Source: Methanobacteriota archaeon
GTDB lineage: Archaea > Halobacteriota > Methanomicrobia > Methanomicrobiales > Methanoculleaceae
Length of the DNA stretch: 64,000 bases
Assembly: GCA_016841955.1 (NCBI GenBank)
Contig: JAENYE010000001.1
Location: 384,025 to 448,024, forward strand
Reading direction: 5' to 3'
Position 1 is the first letter of the stretch; every line of letters begins with the position of its first letter. A program made the translations under genes and the position numbers. Below are positions 8,406 through 15,482 of this stretch, one piece after another. The notes below the pieces were generated by a model. The model was not told the origin of the DNA, did no database searches, and saw only the letters and a list, made by a program, of their open reading frames with translations.

Positions 8406-8900
8406 TCACAGCCCGATGACGTCCATCACCCGGAGCCCGAACCGGACCATTCCCGACCGCAACACGCCGAGGAGGTTGTTACCCTCGATCGTGGTCGTGC
8501 CGTTCCGCATCGCCGCCCGGAACGTGTCGAACGGCCGGTCGGAGACCATGACCTCCTCCACCGTCGCGGAATCGGTTGTCACCGTGGCGATCGGATCCGG
8601 GCAGCCCTTTGCGTCGAACTGGACGATCTTTTTGTCATGAAAGGTGATCCCGATGACCAGCACGCCGTCGGGGGACGTGACGTAGAGATTGACCATCTCG
8701 TCCTCGAACGGCCCGGTCACCCACCCCGGCAGCCGGTCGGCGTACTCGTTGTAGGTCAGGGTATACTCCCGCATCGCAAAGAGGAGCTTCACCTCTGCCG
8801 GGGTCAGGTCGGCGTTGTCGACCACGAGCCCGCCTGTCGTCGGCACGAGCGCCAGCGCTACGAGGAGGAGGGCGAGGACCGCCCGGAGGGCCGGGGTCAC
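8406..8900 (-). CDS. Exported hypothetical protein
   Basis: A 164-residue protein. It opens with a signal peptide or membrane anchor (hydrophobic residues 5-25), followed by a soluble part with alternating strand-like segments (VNLYVTSPDGVLVIGITF, KIVQFDAKGC) and a conserved-looking NNLLGVLRSGMVR near the end. The GTG start at 8900 has GGGAGGG upstream. It is convergent with the small gene at 8167. I do not recognise a named family. The C-terminal part resembles lipid-binding SCP2-like folds only vaguely, so no function is given. Confidence 0.6.
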   Translation of the reverse strand: MTPALRAVLALLLVALALVPTTGGLVVDNADLTPAEVKLLFAMREYTLTYNEYADRLPGWVTGPFEDEMVNLYVTSPDGVLVIGITFHDKKIVQFDAKGCPDPIATVTTDSATVEEVMVSDRPFDTFRAAMRNGTTTIEGNNLLGVLRSGMVRFGLRVMDVIGL

Positions 8901-9247
8901 CGCCGCCCTCCCGCCTGCTCCTCGTGCTCCGGCGCGCCGGTGCCGGGAATGACGCTACGCGCGGATCGGGTCCTCTGAACGCCTCTATGCGTGAACAAGC
9001 AGCAGCCGCACATGCCGTTTCCGAGGATGGATGGCAAGTTCTGGTATTTCAGGATATCTATACGGCCCGGCTGCTGAAGGGGTGCCGGGGCGCATTTACC
9101 GCCCGGGCCCGCACCCCGGGATGCGACGGGGAGTAGGGGCCGGGGATCGTGTGAGCCTCCGGGCGGTCCGCCGCATCACGTGAGGGAAAGGGAGATATGA
9201 CAGCACCGTGCATGAGGGTGCAAGAGCGTGGGAGCGGATGGTGATCG
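8901..9247 (+). other. Gap between divergent genes
   Basis: About 350 bases hold no convincing gene. A short plus-strand frame at 8987-9136 has no ribosome site and odd composition. The right end carries the promoter and leader of the ABC transporter, including GGTGAT just before its ATG. I see no repeat or RNA here. Confidence 0.4.
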
Positions 9248-10198
9248 ATGGAAGGGGTCGATATCATCGAGGTACGGGATCTCGAACATACGTTCGACGG
9301 CTTTGCGGCGGTGCGCGGCATCAGTTTCACCGTCCGGAAAGGTGAGATCTTCTCCTTCCTCGGCCCCAACGGCGCGGGAAAGAGCACCACCATCAATATC
9401 CTGACATCGCTCCTCCCCCTCCAGAAGGGGACGGTGCGGGTGGCCGGCTACGACGTCGCACGGGAGCCCGGGAAGGTCCGGGAGGCCATCGGCATCGTCT
9501 TCCAGGACGACGTGCTCGACCGCGACCTCACTGTCTGGGAGACGATGGAGTTTCACGGGCGGCTCTACACCATCCCCCGGGATGAGCGGCGGCGGCGGAT
9601 CGACGAACTGCTCCGGGTCGTGGAGCTCGTCCCCAAGCGGGACGAGCGGACGAAGAACCTCTCCGGCGGTATGAAGCGGCGGCTCCAGATCGCACGGGGC
9701 CTGATGACCCGGCCGGAGGTTCTCTTTCTGGACGAACCGACGCAGGGGCTCGACCCCCAGACGCGGATGCGGATGTGGGAATACATACGGCAGGTGAACG
9801 AGGCCGGGACGACGATCTTTCTGACGACGCACTACATGGAGGAGGCCGATATGCTCTCCGACCGGATCAGCATCATCGATCACGGCAGGATCGTCGTCTC
9901 CGGCACCCCGGAGGAACTGAAGAACGCCCTCGGCGAGGACGTCGTCTACCTGGAGACCGAAGACGACGCGAAGGCCCGGGAGACACTCAGGGGGATCGGG
10001 GAGATCCGGTCGGTCACGGAGTCGCCCCGCGGCCTCTCGATCACGATCTCGGCCGACGGGAGCCACTGCCTCCCGCAGATCGTCGAGCGGGTGCGTGGCG
10101 CCGGGATCGCGATTTCGAGCGTGAACCTCAAGAAACCGACGATGGACGACGTCTTCGTCCACTACACCGGCAGGGAACTGCGGGATGAGGGGGCGTGA
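9248..10198 (+). CDS. ABC-2 type exporter, ATP-binding subunit
   Basis: A 316-residue nucleotide-binding subunit of the DrrA/CcmA type. The Walker A is GPNGAGKST at residues 39-47, the signature NLSGGMKRR lies near 138-146, Walker B with D-loop reads VLFLDEPTQGLDP, and the switch His is in LTTHYMEEA. The C-terminal 90 residues form the extension typical of drug or polysaccharide exporters. The stop overlaps the GTG of the permease gene (10195), so the two are coupled. It powers export of an unknown lipid, drug or antibiotic-like substrate. Confidence 0.93.
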   Translation: MEGVDIIEVRDLEHTFDGFAAVRGISFTVRKGEIFSFLGPNGAGKSTTINILTSLLPLQKGTVRVAGYDVAREPGKVREAIGIVFQDDVLDRDLTVWETMEFHGRLYTIPRDERRRRIDELLRVVELVPKRDERTKNLSGGMKRRLQIARGLMTRPEVLFLDEPTQGLDPQTRMRMWEYIRQVNEAGTTIFLTTHYMEEADMLSDRISIIDHGRIVVSGTPEELKNALGEDVVYLETEDDAKARETLRGIGEIRSVTESPRGLSITISADGSHCLPQIVERVRGAGIAISSVNLKKPTMDDVFVHYTGRELRDEGA

Positions 10199-11040
10199 GC
10201 GCCATGGCATGGGAGTTTCTCACCGTCTACTGGCGGGAGATGATCCGGTTCGTCCGGTTCAGGACGCAACTCCTCTCGTCACTCCTGCAGCCGGCGCTCT
10301 GGATGGCGTTCTTCGGCGTCGCGATGTCCTCGAACTTCAACCGGTTCGCCTCCGCCGTCCAGGTCCCGGCGGGCATCGTTCCGGTCGACTACCTCACCTT
10401 CATGGCCGCCGGGGTGATCGCGATGACAACTCTCTTTACGAGCCTCTTTGGCGGGATCAGCCTACTCTTCGATAAGAACTGGGGGCTGATGCGGGAGATG
10501 CTCGCGAGTCCCATGCCCCGGACCCACATCATGCTGGGGGTCAGCCTCTCGGGGATGACGAAGTCGTTCATCCAGGTGGCCATCATCATGGCGTTCGGAC
10601 TCCTCCTCGGGGTGCAGTTCTTCCCCGGGTTTTCGGTCACCCGGATCGTCCTCTCGCTCCTCGGTATATTCGCGTTCGTCGGCGTCTTCTCGCTCGGGTT
10701 CCTCCTCTTCTCCTCCACCATCTCGATGCGCCTCGAGAGCCCCGAAGGGCTGCAGGGGATCATCACGCTCCTCACCCTGCCGCTCTTCTTCGTCTCGAAC
10801 GCCCTCTACCCTATCCAGGCGTTTCCGCCGCTCTTACAGGCCCTCTCGATCTACAACCCGCTCACCCACCTGGTCAGCGGGGTCCGCTACTTCGCCCTCG
10901 GGAGCGACTTCTTTGCCGTCGGTGCCCGCTACACCTCCACCACGGCCGATGTCCTCGCATCGTTCGCTTACCTCGTGCTCTTTGCGTCGGTGATGTATTT
11001 CCTCGCCCGCCGGACGTTTCAACGGGCGGTAGTAACATAA
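10195..11040 (+). CDS. ABC-2 type exporter, membrane subunit
   Basis: A 281-residue permease with six hydrophobic spans. A cytoplasmic N terminus (VYWREMIRFVRFRTQ) is followed by segments with LMREMLASPM between spans 2 and 3, a typical ABC-2 membrane feature. The C-terminal NPLTHLVSGVRYFALG motif is characteristic of DrrB-like permeases. The GTG at 10195 overlaps the ATPase stop; an ATG three codons later (10204) is possible. It forms the transport channel with the preceding ATPase and is followed after 25 bases by a lipoprotein gene. Confidence 0.9.
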   Translation: MSAMAWEFLTVYWREMIRFVRFRTQLLSSLLQPALWMAFFGVAMSSNFNRFASAVQVPAGIVPVDYLTFMAAGVIAMTTLFTSLFGGISLLFDKNWGLMREMLASPMPRTHIMLGVSLSGMTKSFIQVAIIMAFGLLLGVQFFPGFSVTRIVLSLLGIFAFVGVFSLGFLLFSSTISMRLESPEGLQGIITLLTLPLFFVSNALYPIQAFPPLLQALSIYNPLTHLVSGVRYFALGSDFFAVGARYTSTTADVLASFAYLVLFASVMYFLARRTFQRAVVT

Positions 11041-11065
11041 AGGACAACCGAGAGAGAGGGTGACC

Positions 11066-11926
11066 ATGCAGGGAGCCATCTGCGCAGCGTTGGCGCTGCT
11101 GGTCCTCCTTACCGTTCTCTCCGGGTGCACCGGGGTGCCGAAACTTGAGGCGACGGAGGAGTTCAACCGGACGGTCACGGTGGAGCCGGGGAGCGAACTG
11201 GTCGTGATCAACCGGAACGGGGGCGTGAACGTGAATGTCCGGGAGGGGGAGACCGTCACCGTCAGTGCGGTCAAACGGTCCGCCTACGGCCAGGGCGAAC
11301 TCGACAAGGTCCGGATAGAGGTGACGGAGCGCGACCCCCTCCGGGTCGAGACAGTGCACACCGGGGCGAACCCACAGGTGAGTGTAAACTACATGATACA
11401 CCTGCCGCCCACCGTCGTCCTGCAGCGGGTCGAGAGTTCGAACGGCCCTATCGAACTTTTTGGGGTGCGGGTGAACGGAACGGAACTCAGGACGTCGAAC
11501 GGCCCCGTGCGTGTTGACGGCGCTCCCGGCGGGGATCTCGCGGCTGCCTCCTCGAACGGCGGGATCGAGGTGCGGGGCGTCGAAGGATACGTCACCGCAA
11601 GGACCAGCAACGCCGGGATCACTGTGGAGGAGTCCGGGGGAGTCGCGGACCTGGAGACATCGAACGGCCCGGTATCGGCCGATATCCCCGCCGTCAAGGG
11701 GGACGTGACGGTATCGTCGAGCAACGGCCCCGTCACGCTCCGGCTCGCGGAGGGCCTGGACGTCCGGGTGGTCGCGACCACCTCGAACGGTAGGATTGCA
11801 GCGAACGACCTGCCGCTCCTGCTTGACGAGTCGACGGGAACCCGGGTCTCGGGCACGCTCGGCGACGGAGGGGCGACGATCACCGTCACCACCTCGAACG
11901 GGGATATCGACCTCTCCCGGCTCTGA
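11066..11926 (+). CDS. DUF4097-type lipoprotein with SNG repeats
   Basis: A 286-residue secreted lipoprotein. Its signal peptide ends in a lipobox (LTVLSGC). The body is a string of short strands in which an (S/T)-S-N-G/A-x-(I/V) motif recurs eight times at 18-27 residue intervals, beginning with SSNGPIEL and ending with TSNGDIDL. This matches DUF4097 proteins, which fold as a beta-solenoid on the cell surface. I chose the ATG at 11066, after GAGAGAGGGTGA, rather than the GTG at 11060. The close spacing to the exporter suggests co-transcription. The role is unknown; adhesion or envelope sensing is possible. Confidence 0.82.
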   Translation: MQGAICAALALLVLLTVLSGCTGVPKLEATEEFNRTVTVEPGSELVVINRNGGVNVNVREGETVTVSAVKRSAYGQGELDKVRIEVTERDPLRVETVHTGANPQVSVNYMIHLPPTVVLQRVESSNGPIELFGVRVNGTELRTSNGPVRVDGAPGGDLAAASSNGGIEVRGVEGYVTARTSNAGITVEESGGVADLETSNGPVSADIPAVKGDVTVSSSNGPVTLRLAEGLDVRVVATTSNGRIAANDLPLLLDESTGTRVSGTLGDGGATITVTTSNGDIDLSRL

Positions 11927-12015
11927 CCGACACGGCCCGCCCCAAATTTTCCGGATCGGCAGGCACAATTCTTATCCCTGCAGTTGCGAGATAACTGGAG
12001 AAGGAGCAGACGACG

Positions 12016-13119
12016 ATGGCAGACGTCTATTTCGCGAATCTCAGGGCAAGGAGTCACCGGGAGAGCAAAGTCGAGAAGATCCGCCGTCTCTTTGACGCGG
12101 CAGGGTTTGGCGAGGCGGTCCGGCCGGGGGACCTTGCGGCCGTCAAACTGCACGCCGGGGAGCGTGGATGCGACACTTACCTGCACCCGGTATTTGCCCG
12201 GCAGGTGGTCGATAAGGTGAAGGAACGAGGGGCGCACCCGTTCATCACGGATACCGCCACCCTTTACGCGGGGAGCAGGGGCGACGCCGTCAGGCATACC
12301 GTCACCGCCATCGAGCATGGGTTCGACTACGCCGTGGTCGGCGCTCCGGTGATCGTCGCCGACGGCCTCCGGGGCGGCTACTGGGGAGAAGTCGCCGTCG
12401 ACACGAAGCATTTCCGGAGTGTCCGGATCGCCGGGAGCATCCTCGACGCCGACAGCATGATCGTCCTCTCGCACGTCAAGGGCCACGACCTCGCCGGGTT
12501 CGGCGGGGCGATCAAGAACCTGGCGATGGGCTGCGCCCCGCCCTCCGGGAAGGCGGAGCAGCACGCGGGCCGGCCGTTCGTGGAGATCGAGCGGTGCGGG
12601 GGGTGCGGAAAGTGTACCACGGTCTGCCCACAGGCGGCGATGACCATCGCAGACGGACGGGCGAAACTCAACCCGGAGCACTGCGTCGGGTGCGGCGACT
12701 GCATGCGCTCCTGCCCCACGGGAGCGATCGAGTTCGACTGGACGACGGAGATCCGGCCGTTCCTTGAGAGACTCTGCGAGTACGCTCTCGGCGCAGTCCG
12801 CGGTAAATCCGGGAGGGTGGGCTACATCAACTTCCTCCTCGACATCACCCCCGACTGCGACTGTGTTCCCTGGAGCGACGCGGCGATCGTCCCCGACATC
12901 GGGATCCTCGCCTCCACCGACCCGGTCGCAATCGACCACGCGAGCCTCGATCTCGTCAACAGCGAGCTCGGGTTTGCCCGGACACTGCTTGCGGAGAACC
13001 TCGCTCCCGGTGAAGACAAGTTTAAGGGGGTCTGGGATTACACGGATGGCAGGTACCAGATCGCCTACGCTGCCGGGATCGGGCTTGGCGATGCCTCTTA
13101 CCGGCTGATCGAGGTGTAA
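12016..13119 (+). CDS. DUF362 protein with two [4Fe-4S] clusters
   Basis: A 367-residue cytoplasmic protein. The DUF362 domain (VKLHAGERGC, VLSHVKGHDLAGFGGAIKNLAMG) covers about residues 1-190 and about 260-360. It is interrupted by a bacterial-type ferredoxin unit with CGGCGKCTTVCP and CVGCGDCMRSCP at about 195-240. Such proteins are widespread in methanogens and anaerobes; no reaction is established, but a redox role is expected. AAGGAG precedes the ATG. It ends one base before the flavoprotein gene at 13121, which suggests they work together. Confidence 0.88.
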   Translation: MADVYFANLRARSHRESKVEKIRRLFDAAGFGEAVRPGDLAAVKLHAGERGCDTYLHPVFARQVVDKVKERGAHPFITDTATLYAGSRGDAVRHTVTAIEHGFDYAVVGAPVIVADGLRGGYWGEVAVDTKHFRSVRIAGSILDADSMIVLSHVKGHDLAGFGGAIKNLAMGCAPPSGKAEQHAGRPFVEIERCGGCGKCTTVCPQAAMTIADGRAKLNPEHCVGCGDCMRSCPTGAIEFDWTTEIRPFLERLCEYALGAVRGKSGRVGYINFLLDITPDCDCVPWSDAAIVPDIGILASTDPVAIDHASLDLVNSELGFARTLLAENLAPGEDKFKGVWDYTDGRYQIAYAAGIGLGDASYRLIEV

Positions 13120-13120
13120 G

Positions 13121-13690
13121 ATGACGACCGGAAAAGTATTGCTGCTCTGCGGGAGTCCCCGGCTCGAGGGGAACACCGCACTGGTGCTCGGGGAATGCGC
13201 AAAGGTCCTCGAGCGCGAGGGTATCGAGACCGAGACCATACTGCTGGCAGAGACCCGCATCCTCTCGTGCACCGCCTGCGGACTCTGCACCGGCGGGGAG
13301 TGTGCCCTCGATGACGACTTGAACGAGATCATCGCGAAAATCCGGGAGGCTGACGGGTTCATCGTGGGCACCCCCGTCTACTTCGGGACTGCACGGGGCG
13401 ACGTCATGTCGGCGCTGCAGCGGATCGGGATGGTCTCGATGTCGTCGGATTTGTTCCTCTCCCGGAAGGTGGGCGGGCCTATCGCCGTGGCGCGGCGGGG
13501 CGGGCATACCGCCACGCTCCAGGAGATGCTGATGTTCTTCTTGATCAACGATATGATCGTGCCGGGTTCGACCTACTGGAACATGGTCTTCGGGAGAGCG
13601 CCGGGGGATGCCCTAAACGACGAAGAAGGAATGAGAACAGTCCGGCGGTTCGCCGAGAACGTGGCATACCTGATTAAGAAGCTGCGCTAG
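13121..13690 (+). CDS. Iron-sulfur flavoprotein (NADPH-dependent FMN reductase fold)
   Basis: A 189-residue flavodoxin-fold protein. LLCGSPRLEGNTA near the N terminus is the FMN phosphate loop. The compact cysteine motif CTACGLCTGGEC at about 47-58 binds the [4Fe-4S] cluster in Methanosarcina Isf proteins. GTPVYFGTARGDV follows as the second FMN loop. Isf proteins take electrons from ferredoxin and can reduce O2 or peroxide. Here the partner is probably the ferredoxin-like DUF362 protein encoded one base upstream. Length is typical. Confidence 0.88.
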   Translation: MTTGKVLLLCGSPRLEGNTALVLGECAKVLEREGIETETILLAETRILSCTACGLCTGGECALDDDLNEIIAKIREADGFIVGTPVYFGTARGDVMSALQRIGMVSMSSDLFLSRKVGGPIAVARRGGHTATLQEMLMFFLINDMIVPGSTYWNMVFGRAPGDALNDEEGMRTVRRFAENVAYLIKKLR

Positions 13691-13730
13691 TGCATCAGGG
13701 CATCAACTATTCCCTGTATCCTTCGCGAAT

Positions 13731-13794
13731 TTCGCGGCTTCGCGTGAGGCAATTCGCGGTGGAAAACTGGGTCGATCTCACGCGAAGCCGCGAA
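13731..13794. repeat. Long imperfect palindrome
   Basis: TTCGCGGCTTCGCGTGAG at 13731-13748 is the exact reverse complement of 13777-13794, with a 28-base loop. A further 7-base match (CTTCGCG at 13721-13727 with CGCGAAG at 13796-13802) extends the stem after a small bulge. The gap of about 290 bases around it has no gene. It lies after the flavoprotein stop, so it may end that transcript or be a dispersed palindromic repeat. Confidence 0.75.
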
Positions 13795-13977
13795 GACGCG
13801 AAGTTCGTGTGATTGCTGCCATCACCATCCTTTCGCGAGCTCCTACGGCTCCCACTCTCCAGATGCTCACGCTCGAAACCTATGGCTTATCAAAGCTCTA
13901 AAGAAAGCTGACTCAGTGTGCTAAGAGCGTCGGCGCCGGAGAAGAACCTTTTTCATCCCGCCCGGAGAGGGATCACC

Positions 13978-14325
13978 ATGGATCTTTCGTCTGAGGTGAT
14001 CAGCCCGGATGTCGCGGATACGGCACCGCTGAACCGGCGGGAGATCGCCGACCTCCTGTCGGAGGTCCCGGACTGGTCGCTCGAAGGCGGGCGTCTCTGT
14101 GCCCGGTTCACCTGCAAGGACTTCAGTGATGCCGTGACGTTCTTCCGCGAGATAGCCGGGTTTGCCGCGCGGGAGAACCATCTCCCGGATATCAGCATAC
14201 ACAAAGGCAGGTTCGTGGACGTCGCCTGGTACACCTACGCCATCGGCGGGCTCTCCATGAACGACTTCATCATGGCCGCACGGCTCTCCGAATGGCTCAG
14301 GTCCCGGCAGGGGGCGAACCTCTAG
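13978..14325 (+). CDS. 4a-hydroxytetrahydrobiopterin dehydratase-like protein
   Basis: A 115-residue pterin-4a-carbinolamine dehydratase (PCD) family protein. The region ARENHLPDISIHKGRFVDVAWYT...GGLSMNDF carries the family's catalytic pattern (His-x-Pro, then Trp and G-L-x-x-x-D), although the usual His-His-Pro reads His-Leu-Pro here. The start is the ATG at 13978 after GGAGAGGGAT; an upstream in-frame extension lacks support. It dehydrates a hydroxylated pterin in aromatic hydroxylase cycles. In methanogens no such hydroxylase is known, so the substrate may be another pterin. Confidence 0.8.
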   Translation: MDLSSEVISPDVADTAPLNRREIADLLSEVPDWSLEGGRLCARFTCKDFSDAVTFFREIAGFAARENHLPDISIHKGRFVDVAWYTYAIGGLSMNDFIMAARLSEWLRSRQGANL

Positions 14326-14738
14326 CCCGTACCGAAGGCCCGCACGACCCTTGCTTTGATAGCCTCTTTCGGGAACGCACCGACCACCCGGTCGACAAGC
14401 ATGCCGTTCGAGAAGAGTAGGAGCGTCGGGATCGCGGTTATGCTGAAACCCGCCGCGATAGCAGGGTTCTGGTCGACGTTGCACTTGCCGAAGGTCACCC
14501 TGCCGGCGAAATCACGCGCAAGGTCCTCGATGGCCGGGGCCACCATCCGGCAGGGGCCGCACCATTCCGCCCAGACGTCGACGACCAGGGAGGGGTGCTC
14601 CCGTACGGTCTCCTGGAATGTGTCGTCGACAATCTCGAGGACACCGCCCGGGGTGCCCTGGATCCGCGCCTCGAGTTCCCGGAGGCGTTCTTCCCGGAGA
14701 CGCTGCAGGTCGTCGTCCGCCGGTCTCTTCTCTTCCAT
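14322..14738 (-). CDS. Thioredoxin with charged N-terminal extension
   Basis: A 138-residue thioredoxin-fold disulfide reductase. The WCGPC active site is at about residues 60-64. Downstream are KCNVDQNPAIAAGFSITAIPTLLLFSNG with the cis-Pro, and a normal C-terminal helix. The first 40 residues are a highly charged helix (DDDLQRLREERLRELEARI) not found in the minimal fold, possibly a partner-binding coiled coil. The stop overlaps the end of the convergent pterin dehydratase gene by four bases. It probably reduces protein disulfides in the cytoplasm. Confidence 0.92.
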   Translation of the reverse strand: MEEKRPADDDLQRLREERLRELEARIQGTPGGVLEIVDDTFQETVREHPSLVVDVWAEWCGPCRMVAPAIEDLARDFAGRVTFGKCNVDQNPAIAAGFSITAIPTLLLFSNGMLVDRVVGAFPKEAIKARVVRAFGTG

Positions 14739-14788
14739 ACAGCGAAAATATGCTGCCCGCCTGTATTAAATGATTGGGAGTGCACCCG

Positions 14789-14916
14789 GCGGAACGGCGG
14801 GTGCACGAGAAAACGCGAAGCGTTTTCGAGTGACGACTGGCGCGAGCATCGCGAGCGGCAGGAGCTCGAGAAAACGCGAAGCGTTTTCGAGTGACGACTG
14901 GCGGAACGGCGGGTGC
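14789..14916. repeat. Mosaic direct repeat with internal hairpins
   Basis: A 37-base unit at 14806-14842 is repeated exactly at 14867-14903. Each copy contains the hairpin GAAAACGC-GAA-GCGTTTTC (first copy 14809-14827). A second unit, GGCGGAACGGCGGGTGCA, occurs at 14789-14806 and again at 14899-14916, so the two units flank each other in swapped order. The block lies between the thioredoxin gene and the tRNA promoter. It resembles a family of dispersed intergenic repeats rather than a coding region. Confidence 0.8.
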
Positions 14917-14954
14917 ATGAGCACCAGAGAAACAAGTTGCGCCGATTCGGCCCG

Positions 14955-14970
14955 CGGAAAGTTATATATC
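14955..14970 (+). promoter_or_regulatory. BRE/TATA promoter of initiator tRNA-Met
   Basis: GCGGAAAGTTATATAT combines a purine-rich BRE with a strong TATA box. The tRNA begins about 40 bases downstream, so a start near 14,991 would leave a short 5' leader for RNase P. A second TATA-like run (GGTATATACC, 14985-14994) is too close to the tRNA to serve it well. Confidence 0.75.
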
Positions 14971-15006
14971 ATCTGGAAAACAATGGTATATACCTCACAG
15001 GTGGGA

Positions 15007-15081
15007 AGCGAGGTGGGGTAGTCAGGAAATCCCGACGGGCTCATAACCCGTAGATCGATGGTTCAAATCCATCCCTCGCTA
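15007..15081 (+). tRNA. Initiator tRNA-Met (CAT)
   Basis: A 75-base cloverleaf. The acceptor pairs AGCGAGG with CCTCGCT. The anticodon arm is ACGGG-CTCATAA-CCCGT with anticodon CAT, and the T arm is GATGG-TTCAAAT-CCATC. The discriminator is A, and CCA is not encoded. The A1:U72 pair and three consecutive G:C pairs next to the anticodon loop mark an archaeal initiator rather than an elongator or Ile2 tRNA. T-rich runs at about 15,095-15,117 probably end transcription. Confidence 0.93.
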
Positions 15082-15482
15082 TGTTCGGTTCTTCAGCGTT
15101 TTTGCGAGTTTTTTGCATTTCATATCCACCCTCTGACTCCGGAGGCGTCCGTCCTTCTCCCTCAAGAGTCTTTTCGCCCGCGAATCTGCGCGATCGCGTC
15201 CGATAAGCCCGGAAAGAGTTCCGGGCTCCGCGCGCAAGTCCTTTCGGTCATTGATCCGGTCAGGTTGTATAAGGGTAAACCGGTTCCCCGCAAGCCGATG
15301 CCTGCAAGCCCCACCCGGGGGGCCGGAGGTCTGAGTTGGGCAGTCCGGTGGAAAGCCGTGCATGATTTTGAATGAGACGTTCCAAAGCGTGACCGGCCGA
15401 AGGTGCGGTCGCGGAGCATAGGGAGCCTTCACGCCCCCAGGAAAAAGGAAACCCTCCCCGGCAGGAGCCGCACGGGACAGGG
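15082..15482 (+). ncRNA. Gene-free stretch with candidate structured RNA
   Basis: These 400 bases between the tRNA and purF hold no believable protein gene. A perfect 9-bp hairpin (AGCCCGGAA-AGAG-TTCCGGGCT) is at 15206-15227. A TATA-like TTGTATAAG at about 15,265-15,273 precedes about 150 bases of very GC-rich sequence with several local inverted matches (for example CCGGA...TCCGG and GACCG...CGGTC at about 15,390-15,412). It lacks the conserved cores of RNase P RNA and SRP RNA that I looked for. A T-rich run read on the minus strand near 15,440-15,452 may be the purF terminator. Confidence 0.3.

Noticed and set aside
11389-13371. A 660-codon minus-strand open frame opposite the DUF4097 and DUF362 genes
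   Set aside because: It is Pro/Arg/Ser-rich with no domain, and the plus strand encodes two clear proteins with signal peptide and Fe-S motifs. High GC produces such shadows.
14789-14916. CRISPR-like array
   Set aside because: Only two copies of each unit, unequal arrangement, one 24-base spacer and no cas genes.
15260-15440. RNase P RNA or SRP RNA
   Set aside because: The GAGGAAAGTCC core of RNase P and the conserved SRP helix 8 sequences are absent on both strands.
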